The notes: generated from the sequence alone by a model not told the origin. 64,000 bases of DNA from an uncultured Muribaculaceae bacterium (GCA_910584055.1 CAJTZS010000019.1:12476-76475); one strand, 5' to 3'. Shown: positions 17,206-26,071, numbered from the stretch's first letter. A program made the numbers and translations.

Positions 17206-18437
17206 AATAAGTCAACAATTTTCTTAGCAACTTCTCTGATCATCGGCACCGCGACAGAGTTGCCGGTCTGTCTCCTTATGTCGGAATGGGGCACCGCAAT
17301 TACAAAATTTTCGGGAAATCCCTGTAATCTTAAAAGTTCTCTTGATGATGGCCTTCTATATCCGTTAATAAGCAAATAATTATAGGATGCCCCGGTCCTA
17401 AGCGCACAGGCATATGGAAGAACCGATATGTTACCTGATTTATTTTCATGCCATATGGATGGATAAAACAATTTTTTGCCTACTGTGCTTTGGATTCTCT
17501 TCTTACAGATATCTTCTGAGGCAAATAGTTTCTTATCAACAACGCTGTCGCGTTCAATTATGCTTGACAAATCGTATTGTGTTTTAGGAAAATCGAAATT
17601 GAATTTGTCTGCCTTGTCTTTATCTTTAAATCCGACAATTATGGTTCGTTCCCTTTTCTGGGGCACTCCAAAATCCAGTGCATTCAGTATATTCCATTTT
17701 ACAAAATACCCTAAATCTTTTAATGTCTGAATTATAGTTTCGAATGTTTTTCCATGGTCATGAGTGACCAGTTGCTTAACATTTTCTAAAAGAAAAGCTT
17801 TGGGTCTGTGGTGTTTAAGTATTCTTGCAACTTCAAAGAATAGAGTGCCTCTTGTGTCTTCAAATCCTTTCATTTTTCCTATTATGGAAAATGCCTGACA
17901 GGGGAATCCTGCAAGAAGAATATCGTGAGCAGGTATGAAATCCTCTTTAATTTTAGTAATGTCTCCGAACGGGATTTCTCCATAATTATGGATATAAGAT
18001 GTTTGAGCTTTTTTATCCCATTCAGAAGAAAATACACATTTGCCTCCTAACTCACTGAATGGTAATCTGATTCCTCCGATACCGGCAAAAAGGTCAATAA
18101 ATCTGAATTTATATTTAGTCCTGTTGGGAAAAGGTACATCCATTAATGATGTAAATAAATCCAGTTGTGTCCAGTCTTCGGCTACGCAATCTATTCCCGT
18201 AGATTCAGAATTGTTGTAATGCAACTTTATGAAGTCGTTTGCAATGTCTCTCATCTCTAACCTTTCTTTTTTAGATAAATCTTCATAGTTGTGAAAGGCG
18301 TGAGATAGCAGAGCCATTTGGTCATAAAGGGATTGATAATCAAATTCCCTTATGACCAAATGTCTGCCAAGAGTAAAATCCTTTGATGTTCTTACAGGAA
18401 AATTACTTAAATCCCAGATTGTGTTATTCAGGGACAT
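17202..18437 (-). CDS. DNA cytosine-5 methyltransferase (Dcm/EcoRII-like)
   Basis: A 411-residue m5C methyltransferase. After an N-terminal extension of ~115 residues the catalytic motifs run in order: FIDLFAGIGG (SAM binding), AGFPCQAFS with the nucleophilic Cys, ENVKQLVTHDHGKTF, and QKRERTIIVGF. The C-terminal part has GYRRPSSRELLRLQGFPENF and RRQTGNSVAVPM. Spacing of the early motifs resembles E. coli Dcm and M.EcoRII, which also have N-terminal extensions, but the target site cannot be inferred. It starts 36 nt after the nadC stop on the same strand, is AT-rich, and is coupled to the endonuclease candidate. Confidence 0.93.
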   Translation of the reverse strand: MSLNNTIWDLSNFPVRTSKDFTLGRHLVIREFDYQSLYDQMALLSHAFHNYEDLSKKERLEMRDIANDFIKLHYNNSESTGIDCVAEDWTQLDLFTSLMDVPFPNRTKYKFRFIDLFAGIGGIRLPFSELGGKCVFSSEWDKKAQTSYIHNYGEIPFGDITKIKEDFIPAHDILLAGFPCQAFSIIGKMKGFEDTRGTLFFEVARILKHHRPKAFLLENVKQLVTHDHGKTFETIIQTLKDLGYFVKWNILNALDFGVPQKRERTIIVGFKDKDKADKFNFDFPKTQYDLSSIIERDSVVDKKLFASEDICKKRIQSTVGKKLFYPSIWHENKSGNISVLPYACALRTGASYNYLLINGYRRPSSRELLRLQGFPENFVIAVPHSDIRRQTGNSVAVPMIREVAKKIVDLL

Positions 18438-18473
18438 TCATTCAGATTTTTTGTTTTAAATAAATTCTTACAT

Positions 18474-19322
18474 TTAATAGGCTTTGAAGGACATGTCGAG
18501 ACCTTTGACGGAGTGGGTGAGTGCTCCGACGGAGATGAAGTCAACGCCTGCTTCGCCGTATTCGCGGAGGTTCTCGAGGGTGATGCCGCCGGAGGATTCG
18601 GTCTCTACTTTGCCATCGACAAGTGCTACGGCTTCCTTGGTGAGGGCGGGGGTGAAGTTGTCGAACATGATGCGGTCAACACCTCCGTGAGCCAATACAC
18701 GACGAATGTCGTCAAGGCTGCGCACTTCAACCTCAATCTTTAGGTCTTTGCAGTTTTCCTTGCAATAGTCGTTCGCACGTTGGATGGCCTTCTCTATGCC
18801 GCCTGCGAAATCGATGTGGTTGTCCTTGATGAGGATCATGTCGAACAGACCGATGCGGTGGTTCGTGCCGCCGCCGATTTTTACAGCCTCCTTTTCAAGC
18901 ATACGCATGCCGGGAGTTGTCTTGCGGGTGTCGAGAACGCGTGTGTGGAGACCCTTCAGTTCATCCTGATAGCGGCGGGTCATGGTTGCCACTCCGCTCA
19001 TCCGCTGCATGATGTTGAGCATGGTGCGTTCTGCAATGAGTAAAGCGCGGACCGGGCCTTCAGCTGTGAATGCGATGTCTCCTTTCTTAACTTCAGCCCC
19101 GTCATGGAGCATTACGGTCATTTTGATTGAGGGGTCAACCTTGTGAAGCACTTTCTCGGCAACGTCAACTCCGGCAAGGATGCCGTCTTCCTTGATTATA
19201 AGGCGAGAACGCCCCATGGCGTCAGCCGGGATTGTTGAGAGGGTAGTGTGATCGCCATCGCCGAGGTCTTCGGCAAATGCGAGGTTCAAGAGGTCTTCGA
19301 TAAGATCGTCTTTAGTTTTCAT
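18474..19322 (-). CDS. nadC: Nicotinate-nucleotide pyrophosphorylase (carboxylating)
   Basis: A 282-residue quinolinate phosphoribosyltransferase that converts quinolinate and PRPP to nicotinate mononucleotide in de novo NAD synthesis. Clear family segments are EDLGDGDHTT, ERTMLNIMQRMSGVAT, LDTRKTTPGMRMLEKEAV, GGGTNHRIGLFDMILIKDNH, IEVEVRSLDD and ESSGGITLENLREY. Full length. It follows rlmH after an 84-bp gap that holds a G-rich tandem repeat, and precedes the restriction-modification pair. Confidence 0.97.
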   Translation of the reverse strand: MKTKDDLIEDLLNLAFAEDLGDGDHTTLSTIPADAMGRSRLIIKEDGILAGVDVAEKVLHKVDPSIKMTVMLHDGAEVKKGDIAFTAEGPVRALLIAERTMLNIMQRMSGVATMTRRYQDELKGLHTRVLDTRKTTPGMRMLEKEAVKIGGGTNHRIGLFDMILIKDNHIDFAGGIEKAIQRANDYCKENCKDLKIEVEVRSLDDIRRVLAHGGVDRIMFDNFTPALTKEAVALVDGKVETESSGGITLENLREYGEAGVDFISVGALTHSVKGLDMSFKAY

Positions 19323-19350
19323 ATTTTCTTTGGGTTTAAGTTTTCTTTAA

Positions 19351-19390
19351 TGGGGCGGGATAGGGCTGAATAGGGCGGGATGGGATTTTT
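19351..19390 (+). repeat. 10-bp-phased G-rich tandem repeat, locus 3
   Basis: Four 10-nt units (tggggcggga, tagggctgaa, tagggcggga, tgggattttt) lie between rlmH and nadC. The phase and consensus (TRGGGCGGAA-like) are as at 11697 and 12821, but here the G-rich strand is opposite to the direction of the flanking genes. Confidence 0.7.
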
Positions 19391-19406
19391 CATTCCACAT
19401 TAAACA

Positions 19407-19880
19407 TTATTCATGGTGATAGGGTTCGCCACGGAGGATGGTCATCGCACGGTAGACCTGCTCCGTGAAGAAAAGACGTACCATCTCATGGTTGAAAGTC
19501 ATTTTAGAAAGCGAGAGGAGGGAGTCGGAGCGCCTATATACAGCCTCGGAGAAGCCGTAAGGTCCGCCAACGATGAATACGACTTTACGTCTTCCCGATA
19601 TCATCTGCTTTTCAATGAATCCTGAAAATTCTATTGATGAATATTCCTTGCCCCGTTCATCGAGAAGGATGATAAAGTCGGATGGAGCGATCGATTCAAG
19701 TATCTTCTCACCCTCCAGTTCCTTTTGTTTTGTTTTCTCCATCTTCGAGACATTTTTGATGTCGGGAATAGATTTGATGGAGTAGGGTATATAATGTTTC
19801 AATCGTTTTATATATTCAGCTATGCCGTCTTCTACAAAACGGATTGAAGTCTTTCCGACAGTCAGCAGTTCTATCTCCAT
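19407..19880 (-). CDS. rlmH: 23S rRNA (pseudouridine1915-N3)-methyltransferase RlmH
   Basis: A 157-residue SPOUT-fold methyltransferase that acts on pseudouridine 1915 in helix 69 of 23S rRNA. Family signatures are LLDERGKEYSSIEFSGFIEK, VVFIVGGPYGFSEAVY, LSLSKMTFNHEMVRLFFTEQ and RAMTILRGEPYHHE at the C-terminus. Length is exactly that of the family. It follows the BT_3928-like gene by 7 nt and belongs to the reverse housekeeping string. Confidence 0.97.
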   Translation of the reverse strand: MEIELLTVGKTSIRFVEDGIAEYIKRLKHYIPYSIKSIPDIKNVSKMEKTKQKELEGEKILESIAPSDFIILLDERGKEYSSIEFSGFIEKQMISGRRKVVFIVGGPYGFSEAVYRRSDSLLSLSKMTFNHEMVRLFFTEQVYRAMTILRGEPYHHE

Positions 19881-19887
19881 ATTATGA

Positions 19888-21168
19888 TCATTTACTGAAA
19901 GCCCTCCTGAGGTGAGGAATGAAGGAAAACATGATAAGCAATGCCATCACTGACAAGTAAATATAAGAATAATTCAGAAGCATGCGATGGTTGTCGCGGG
20001 CAAAACTCATCGGATCGGCTGAAGTGTCCTTTGCCATGAAGTCGTCTGTATTGATTGCCCTTAACGTGCTTTTCCATGTCACGATGCCGTCATGGGTGAA
20101 TACCACTGCCGGATTGCCTCTTGCCAGTTCTTTGATTGCAGTGTCATCAGCTGTATATATGGGATAATCCGGCATGGAGAGGTCTGTCCAATTATCAATT
20201 TCTTCACGAGAACCTGACACTGCTGCCACCATGTCGATGTCATGTTGCGATGCCCAGTCATGAAGGGAATTGATTTTCCAGGTGGTTGAAATCGAGACAT
20301 CACCAAGATCCGGCATCAGAAGAAGAATGCGGTCTCTATCGGGAGTCAGCACTTCCTCCGTTACATCCTCATTTCCTTCCCATATGTGGAATCCTTTGTC
20401 ATTCTCATTCCCGGCATCGGAATCCGAGGTGTTTTCTTTACGGTCAACGAATACCCACCCTTCGCTTTCATCCGGGAGGTTATCCATTGAGAACTCCTTG
20501 TTTATCCCGTCCTTGCTGTAAATAAATGTGATATCGGGTTCCGTTGTTTCTATCTGTTCATTCAAGGGCTTACCGGTTTCATAGGGTCTGAAATCTATAA
20601 GCGGTTGATACAAGTATCCCAGGAGTTCAATGAGAGAGATGAACAGACCGGTAGCGATGAACGCTATCCATTGGATAGCGGGAGTTATGAGGCATGCGCA
20701 ATACTTGTTATACCTCACCAGCCAGAGCGTGAAAGCAAAGAGCAACACATTTTTCCAGAACGTAGCCCAGTTTGATATAATGAATGCATCGCCGAAACAT
20801 CCGCAGTCAGCCACGGGGTCAAATACCGCGATCCATAAAGTGAATGGCAGCATAAAGCACATCAGAGCAAAGCTGAGAATAGCGATCCCTTTGCGGAAAC
20901 ATCCCGTGGCGAGACACACTCCTATAAAAAACTCTATGCCACAAAGAAAGAATACACCGACCAAAACAAGGTTCGGCCAGATGGTCAACCCCATGGCTGC
21001 GAGGTAGTCTTCCACCTTGTAGAGCGTGCCCCATGGATCGATAGCCTTGACAAATCCGGAAAATATGAAGACTAATGCCGTCAATTCTCGGATTATCCAT
21101 GTGACACCACGGACAAGCCTGCTTTCCGGATCAGGCGAAACGTATTTTGATAAGTGCGAATATTGCAT
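19888..21168 (-). CDS. BT_3928-like membrane protein (DoxX/MauE-type domain plus periplasmic domain)
   Basis: A 426-residue membrane protein conserved in Bacteroidales. The N-terminal part has four or more membrane segments of DoxX/MauE type, including FIFSGFVKAIDPWGT and a DPVADCGCFGDAF segment whose Cys pair suits thiol-disulfide chemistry. A middle acidic domain and a thioredoxin-like stretch (RDRILLLMPDLGDVS, NPAVVFTHDGIVTWKSTLRA) precede a last membrane segment. A role in periplasmic redox is plausible but unproven. Its start overlaps the DUF1599 gene by 38 nt; no better downstream Met exists. Confidence 0.85.
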   Translation of the reverse strand: MQYSHLSKYVSPDPESRLVRGVTWIIRELTALVFIFSGFVKAIDPWGTLYKVEDYLAAMGLTIWPNLVLVGVFFLCGIEFFIGVCLATGCFRKGIAILSFALMCFMLPFTLWIAVFDPVADCGCFGDAFIISNWATFWKNVLLFAFTLWLVRYNKYCACLITPAIQWIAFIATGLFISLIELLGYLYQPLIDFRPYETGKPLNEQIETTEPDITFIYSKDGINKEFSMDNLPDESEGWVFVDRKENTSDSDAGNENDKGFHIWEGNEDVTEEVLTPDRDRILLLMPDLGDVSISTTWKINSLHDWASQHDIDMVAAVSGSREEIDNWTDLSMPDYPIYTADDTAIKELARGNPAVVFTHDGIVTWKSTLRAINTDDFMAKDTSADPMSFARDNHRMLLNYSYIYLSVMALLIMFSFIPHLRRAFSK

Positions 21169-21676
21169 AGTTAATCATGTCCATATAATTGGCATCAATC
21201 CCTTCGCTTACGATTGTTTTGCCATGATGGTCTTCTATCTCTTTTGTGCGCATGAGTTTCTGGAGGATGATGTCGGTGAAAGAGCTTACGCGCATTTCAC
21301 GCCATGCTTCGTCATAGTCATGGTTCTTGTTCATCATCAGCGCGGTGGCGGCCTCTATCTTCTCCTTGTAGAGCTTTAGCGCTTCATCTGCTGGGACGGG
21401 TTCTCCCGCACCGAGATCGAGCTGGATAAGGGCTATGGCGCAATAATTGACGATACCGATGAATTCCGGTTCTATTCCTTCGTTCACAGCAGCTGCCTCA
21501 ATACCTTTTTCTTCGAGTGAGCGGATTCTGCGAGCTTTAATGAATATCTGGTCAGTCAGGCTTGACGGACGCATGATCCGCCAGGACGTGCCATAGTCTT
21601 TAAGTTTCTTTTCGAAGATGTCGCGGCAAACAGCCTTTACCGCGGCAAACTCTTCGGCTGTATTGTGGGTGCTCAT
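21131..21676 (-). CDS. DUF1599 family protein
   Basis: A 181-residue cytoplasmic protein built from two similar halves (KDYGTSWRIMRPSSLTDQIFIK and HDYDEAWREMRVSSFTDIILQK), as in DUF1599 proteins. These resemble nucleotide-pyrophosphatase-like all-alpha folds, but no biochemical role is established to my knowledge. It is first in the reverse string with the BT_3928-like gene, a pairing I recall as conserved in Bacteroidales. Confidence 0.85.
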   Translation of the reverse strand: MSTHNTAEEFAAVKAVCRDIFEKKLKDYGTSWRIMRPSSLTDQIFIKARRIRSLEEKGIEAAAVNEGIEPEFIGIVNYCAIALIQLDLGAGEPVPADEALKLYKEKIEAATALMMNKNHDYDEAWREMRVSSFTDIILQKLMRTKEIEDHHGKTIVSEGIDANYMDMINYAIFALIKIRFA

Positions 21677-21779
21677 ATAATGTTTATTATTTTAACTGCG
21701 AAAATACAAAAAAAAACAGAAATAGCTTTATATATTCGCGAATAGTTGCTATTTTTGAAGTCAACTTATAAATCATATT

Positions 21780-22829
21780 ATGGATAATGATATAAGGCTG
21801 ATGGCGGAATGGGAGAGCTGCAGGAGTATTCTGCTCGCGCTTCCGGAGCCACATACCGACTGGGCTTACATACTTGAAGAGGCACGCGAGCAGTATCAGC
21901 GCATGGTGTCGGCCTTCACTTCGCACGGATACCACTGTGTTGTTCTGACAGCGGATAAGGATTCTGCAGCGCGTCTCCTGCAGGATTGTGACCAATCCTT
22001 AATAACCCTGATCGAGGCGGAATATAACGATACATGGACACGTGATTACGGTCCGATTTCAGTGATAAGAGGTGAGAGGCTTCGTGCACTCGACTTAGGG
22101 TTTAACGGATGGGGACTGAAATTTGCAGCCGATCATGACAATCTTGTGAACCTGCAACTCAGAGACAAGTATGTTATAACCCCGGAAGTATATAGAAATG
22201 AACGGGATTTTATTCTTGAAGGTGGGTCGATAGAGACGGATGGAGCGGGCACATTGTTGACAACCTCGCGATGTCTTTGCTCCCCGAACAGGAATGGAGG
22301 CCATGGCAAACATGAACTTAATGAAATATTGAAACGCCGTCTGGGTATAGAGCATACGCTCTGGCTTGATTATGGAGCATTAGCCGGTGATGATACGGAT
22401 TCGCATATCGATACACTTTGCCGGATGGCTCCGGGCAATACGATACTTTTCACCGGTTGCCGCGATATGGATGACGAGCATTTCGAAGAGCTGCTGAAAA
22501 TGAGGGCACAGCTGACCATGATGCGAAATCAGGAAGGGGAACCATACAACCTTGTCGAACTTCCGCTTCCAGCTCCAATTCATGATGAAGAAGGAAACCG
22601 GCTTCCGGCATCCTATGCCAACTATCTTGTGACTCCGGATACAATCTTCATGCCCGTTTATTCGCAACCGGAGAATGACGCACTTGCATGTTATACAATA
22701 AAGGTTGCATTCCCTGATCATGAAATTGTGCCGGTGGAGTGCTCAACCCTTATCAAGCAACATGGGTCGCTCCATTGCGCCACGATGCAGATACCAGACA
22801 ATATTTTTAATTCTACAGTATATGAATAA
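21780..22829 (+). CDS. aguA: Agmatine deiminase (peptidyl-arginine deiminase family)
   Basis: A 349-residue guanidino-group hydrolase that would convert agmatine to N-carbamoylputrescine plus ammonia. Diagnostic segments are MAEWESCRSILLALP, NDTWTRDYGPIS, FNGWGLKF, LEGGSIETDGAGTLLTT, DTDSHIDTLCR and the C-terminal HGSLHCATMQIP with the nucleophilic Cys. Its stop overlaps the start of the amidase gene by 8 nt, so the two polyamine enzymes are coupled. Confidence 0.94.
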   Translation: MDNDIRLMAEWESCRSILLALPEPHTDWAYILEEAREQYQRMVSAFTSHGYHCVVLTADKDSAARLLQDCDQSLITLIEAEYNDTWTRDYGPISVIRGERLRALDLGFNGWGLKFAADHDNLVNLQLRDKYVITPEVYRNERDFILEGGSIETDGAGTLLTTSRCLCSPNRNGGHGKHELNEILKRRLGIEHTLWLDYGALAGDDTDSHIDTLCRMAPGNTILFTGCRDMDDEHFEELLKMRAQLTMMRNQEGEPYNLVELPLPAPIHDEEGNRLPASYANYLVTPDTIFMPVYSQPENDALACYTIKVAFPDHEIVPVECSTLIKQHGSLHCATMQIPDNIFNSTVYE

Positions 22830-23709
22830 TAAACTGCAAGTAGGAATAGTGCAGCATTCCTTTATTGAGGATATAGATTTCAACAGGGCGCGCAATCTCA
22901 CGGCGATTGAAAATCTCGCATCGGAGGGGGCAAGGTTGATAGTGCTTTCCGAGCTTCACGATTCCCTCTACTTCTGCCAGACTGAGGATGTGGATAAATT
23001 CGATCTCGCCCAGACACTGCCGGGAGATTTCACAGAATTTTACGGATCGGCAGCTGCCGCTAACAACGTTGTGATAGTGACAAGCACATTCGAGCGCCGG
23101 GCTCCGGGGTTGTATCATAACACCGCAGTAATTTTCGATACAGATGGTTCGGTTGCCGGCAAATACCGCAAGATGCATATTCCCGATGACCCCGGGTTTT
23201 ATGAGAAATTCTATTTCACTCCCGGTGATCTCGGCTTTGAGCCGATAGAGACATCTGTCGGTAAACTCGGAGTGTTGGTATGCTGGGACCAGTGGTATCC
23301 CGAAGCTGCGCGTCTTATGGCCATGAAAGGGGCTGAAATGCTTATTTATCCTACGGCTATAGGGTGGAATCCTGACGACCCACAGGATGAGAAAGAGAGA
23401 CAGCGGGAGGCATGGATCACAGTGCAGCGCGGTCATGCAGTAGCTAACGGCATTCCAGTGATAAGTGTCAACAGGTGTGGCTTCGAGGAAGACCCCTCGG
23501 GGCAGACTTCGGGTATCGATTTCTGGGGATCGAGTTTCATCACCGGTCCACAAGGCGAATTCCTTTATTTAGCACCTGATAACGCTCCTGCGGAGCAGGT
23601 TGTGGAAATCGACATCAACAGATCGGAGGATGTGAGGAGATGGTGGCCCTTCTTCCGCGACCGTAGAATAGAGAATTATGGTGATATTTCGAAACGCTTC
23701 TTGATATAG
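22822..23709 (+). CDS. aguB: N-carbamoylputrescine amidase (nitrilase family)
   Basis: A 295-residue carbon-nitrogen hydrolase that would convert N-carbamoylputrescine to putrescine, CO2 and ammonia. The Glu-Lys-Cys triad is visible: LIVLSELHDS, GKYRKMHIPDDPGFYEKFYF and GVLVCWDQWYPEAARL. ATG 22822 is the start because the protein then begins with the normal strand LQVGIVQHSF; upstream codons overlap aguA out of frame. The last base of its TAG stop is the first base of a 20-bp terminal inverted repeat. Confidence 0.95.
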   Translation: MNNKLQVGIVQHSFIEDIDFNRARNLTAIENLASEGARLIVLSELHDSLYFCQTEDVDKFDLAQTLPGDFTEFYGSAAAANNVVIVTSTFERRAPGLYHNTAVIFDTDGSVAGKYRKMHIPDDPGFYEKFYFTPGDLGFEPIETSVGKLGVLVCWDQWYPEAARLMAMKGAEMLIYPTAIGWNPDDPQDEKERQREAWITVQRGHAVANGIPVISVNRCGFEEDPSGQTSGIDFWGSSFITGPQGEFLYLAPDNAPAEQVVEIDINRSEDVRRWWPFFRDRRIENYGDISKRFLI

Positions 23710-23900
23710 AAGTTGTTTAGACTAATTTACGAATGTTAAAAACGAAATTATATTTATTCTTTTATTAACCCTTGCGGTCTATTTTGGCATCTTTCTTCCC
23801 TCTCATCGCCGCCAACCGAAAGGTTGCCGTCTCTTCGATGAAAGAAACCTGCTCAAAATATGCCTGCAATTGTTAATAAAAAATTAGTCTAAACAACTTC
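23709..23900. repeat. Inverted-repeat element, copy A (divergent)
   Basis: A 192-bp block bounded by a perfect 20-bp inverted repeat (gaagttgtttagactaattt at 23709-23728, its complement at 23881-23900). The interior has a central hairpin (caacc-GAAA-ggttg) and flanking stems (catcg/cgatg) at the same relative places as in copies B and C, although the sequence differs. It starts at the aguB stop and fills most of the 318-bp gap to the next gene. It may work as a large terminator hairpin. The remainder (23901-24027) shows no other feature. Confidence 0.75.
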
Positions 23901-24027
23901 ATAATGAAGTTTTTATAAACCACTTAAATGCAATATTGGCCGGCGTGAGAGTCATGCCGGCCAATACTGCACTTGTTTAAAACAATTGTTCAACTAATAA
24001 CCTAACCTTTTAACCTATGAAGCTTTT

Positions 24028-24561
24028 TTACTTGTTTGCTGATTGCATTTGACGGGGGGCTTTCCCTTGCCGTCCGCTTTTGCCATCTTTATTAAACTTA
24101 CCGCCTTTACCGTGTTTCATTGCAAAAGCTTTCTTGCCGCCATGGTGAGAACCGCTGTTCACATAGAAATTCTTGAGGTATACCGTCATCTGGTCAGATG
24201 TAAGAATCTCGCCAAGATCGTTGATATATTTTCCACGGAGTTCTTTCCTTGCCTGACGTGGATTGTAAGAAGAATCCTTTTTATCTTTTGCAGTTTTCGC
24301 CTTGGCTTTTAATTCCTGACGTGAAACCTTTACTGCGTTATCCAGCGCTTCGATCTTACTCTTCTGTTCAGTTGTCAGCTGAATGCCTTCGAACAGGTTT
24401 GCCTTGCGACATTCTTTGTTTTTAACCTTGCAGCACTCCTGTTTGTTTGCAACGCATTCTGTGTTTGCAGCGCAAGGTTTGTCACATTTTTTCTGTGCGG
24501 ATGCTGATACAGATACTGCGGCAATTGAGAGGAATGCCAGACCTAATATTGCTTTTTTCAT
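24028..24561 (-). CDS. Small basic Spy/CpxP-like periplasmic protein
   Basis: A 177-residue exported protein (signal peptide ending in ASA). A Cys-rich stretch (CDKPCAANTECVANKQECCKV) precedes an LTTEQKSKIEAL segment and a second ILTSDQMTVYL, which are the LTxxQ-type repeats of Spy/CpxP chaperone-like proteins. The tail is rich in Lys, Gly and His. A periplasmic chaperone or metal-sensing stress role is a family-based guess. It has no operon partner. Confidence 0.65.
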   Translation of the reverse strand: MKKAILGLAFLSIAAVSVSASAQKKCDKPCAANTECVANKQECCKVKNKECRKANLFEGIQLTTEQKSKIEALDNAVKVSRQELKAKAKTAKDKKDSSYNPRQARKELRGKYINDLGEILTSDQMTVYLKNFYVNSGSHHGGKKAFAMKHGKGGKFNKDGKSGRQGKAPRQMQSANK

Positions 24562-24733
24562 TTTTTGTCTTCTTTTCTGTTAAACTTTCAATTTTTATTT
24601 GGAAATCACTCCTGATGATTATCCGTTCCAATTGGATTTCAGTTATAAGACAGATGAAAAAACTTTAGGTTTAAACCCAAGAACCACTTTAACGATTATT
24701 AATTAAACTGTTAAGGAATGTGATTTTGTTCGG

Positions 24734-25807
24734 CTAATAATCGTCCATGTTGAGGCGGTGGAGGATGTCCATGTGGAGGTAGTTGTCGCGTTTCGGTGGT
24801 TTGGTGCCGCGTATCACGCACTCTGCGAATGTGGTCAACGCAAGCTGTGACTGACTCGATATGTGTCGAGTCACAAGGAATTCGATGTGTCCGCTGCGCA
24901 GGCTTGCAAGATTTGGTTCAATATCGTCAAAACCTACTACAACCCGTTCGGGATCCGGATTCTCCCTAAGATATTCGTCAATAAGGAATATGCGGGAGTT
25001 GATCATTATTATGTGTTTAACTTCCGGATGCCCTTGACAGAACTCTTTCAAAGTGATGTATGTTTGTCTTGGGTTTGCCGGATTTATAAACACTGTGTGA
25101 ATCTTACAGTCCGGAAACTTCATATTTATATAGTCGAGGAATCCCTGCCGGCGTTTGGCATTCGGGTCCGCTTTGTGGTTGGTGTCACGGATAAGCCGCA
25201 CGAGAAGCAGTTGTTCGGGATTGAAGTGGTTCGTAAGCAGGAATGCACCGAGTCGGCCGCTCTTGTATGGATTCATGCCGTAATAAACCGTATAATTCAG
25301 CTCATCGAATTTATCATCTACGAAGGCAAACGGAATCTCTGCCTCATCAAGTCTGGCGGCAAACCTACATGTATCTTCCTTGAAGACTGTGCCCATGATA
25401 ACTCCATGTGGCTTGGATGCAATGATATCATCGCAGCATTTCCGATAGGATTCGGGGTCTGTCTGGTCGAAGAGATGAAAGTTTACTTCAATATTATAGT
25501 TATATAATGAGTTTGCACCGGTGATAAAGCCTTCATGTATCTTCTCCCAATATTCGCCATGCTCAAATTCCGGAATGAGGCAGGCAAAGGTATATGTTTT
25601 CTTTGATGCAAGTATTGAAGCATTGAGGTTGGGACTATATCCGAGGATTTCGATGGCGCGTCTCACCTTGTCCACCGTGTCCTGCGACACGCGCCCGCGA
25701 TTATGTATCACACGGTCCACCGTGCCCCGTGAAACGTTGCATAACCGTGCCACATCAAATATTGTTGCCTGAGTTGTTGCGTTATTTATCTTATTTATCT
25801 TAGCCAT
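24734..25807 (-). CDS. LacI-family transcriptional regulator
   Basis: A 357-residue regulator. The N-terminal helix-turn-helix (ATIFDVARLCNVSRGTVDRV) and hinge helix (RAIEILGYSPNLNASILASKK) are followed by a periplasmic-binding-protein-like sensor (YTFACLIPEFEHGEYWEKI, VVVGFDDIEPNLASLRSG), so it should bind a sugar. No sugar-use operon is adjacent. A LacI-type palindrome lies ~100 bp upstream, at a promoter that points away from this gene. Confidence 0.93.
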   Translation of the reverse strand: MAKINKINNATTQATIFDVARLCNVSRGTVDRVIHNRGRVSQDTVDKVRRAIEILGYSPNLNASILASKKTYTFACLIPEFEHGEYWEKIHEGFITGANSLYNYNIEVNFHLFDQTDPESYRKCCDDIIASKPHGVIMGTVFKEDTCRFAARLDEAEIPFAFVDDKFDELNYTVYYGMNPYKSGRLGAFLLTNHFNPEQLLLVRLIRDTNHKADPNAKRRQGFLDYINMKFPDCKIHTVFINPANPRQTYITLKEFCQGHPEVKHIIMINSRIFLIDEYLRENPDPERVVVGFDDIEPNLASLRSGHIEFLVTRHISSQSQLALTTFAECVIRGTKPPKRDNYLHMDILHRLNMDDY

Positions 25808-25849
25808 GGAATATTGTAGGATTATGAGCCGTTTCTATAAAAATTTTCA

Positions 25850-25857
25850 CAAATTTA
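25850..25857 (-). promoter_or_regulatory. Promoter -7 box of the LacI-type gene
   Basis: TAAATTTG on the reverse strand, about 43 bp before the start codon, matches the Bacteroidota TAnnTTTG box. Confidence 0.5.
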
Positions 25858-25865
25858 TCATTTTT

Positions 25866-25919
25866 TTTGGAAATATAAAAAACTTCTAATATATTTGCAG
25901 TGTGAATGTGCACGTGCAC
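25866..25919 (+). promoter_or_regulatory. Divergent promoter with LacI-type operator
   Basis: TTTG (25866-25869) and TATATTTG (25890-25897) are separated by 20 bp, which fits the Bacteroidota consensus. The predicted start near 25902 is followed at once by the perfect 12-bp palindrome gtgcacgtgcac (25908-25919), with the central CG typical of LacI-family operators. A bound repressor would block this + strand promoter. No gene lies downstream on the + strand. Confidence 0.65.
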
Positions 25920-25988
25920 GCTAAGATATAAGGCATAACGAGCCTATAAACGTTTATCTAATTTTACTTTTAATCCATAATTGAGCAG

Positions 25989-26056
25989 GTTTGTCGTTAA
26001 CAGGATGGGTTAACAAACATGAGTTCCGGGTCGATCCCGGAACTCATACGACAAAC
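25989..26056. other. Three-helix structured region between the MFS and LacI genes
   Basis: An outer stem (gtttgtcg 25989-25996 with cgacaaac 26049-26056) encloses a small hairpin (gttaac pair, 25996-26014) and a 12-bp hairpin (26019-26030 with 26036-26047, loop of 5). It could end the exporter mRNA on the reverse strand, or end a short transcript from the divergent promoter at 25866-25919. Neither strand has a clear T-run. The rest of 25808-26071 shows no coding potential. Confidence 0.5.
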
Positions 26057-26071
26057 AGCAGTGACCTCTTA

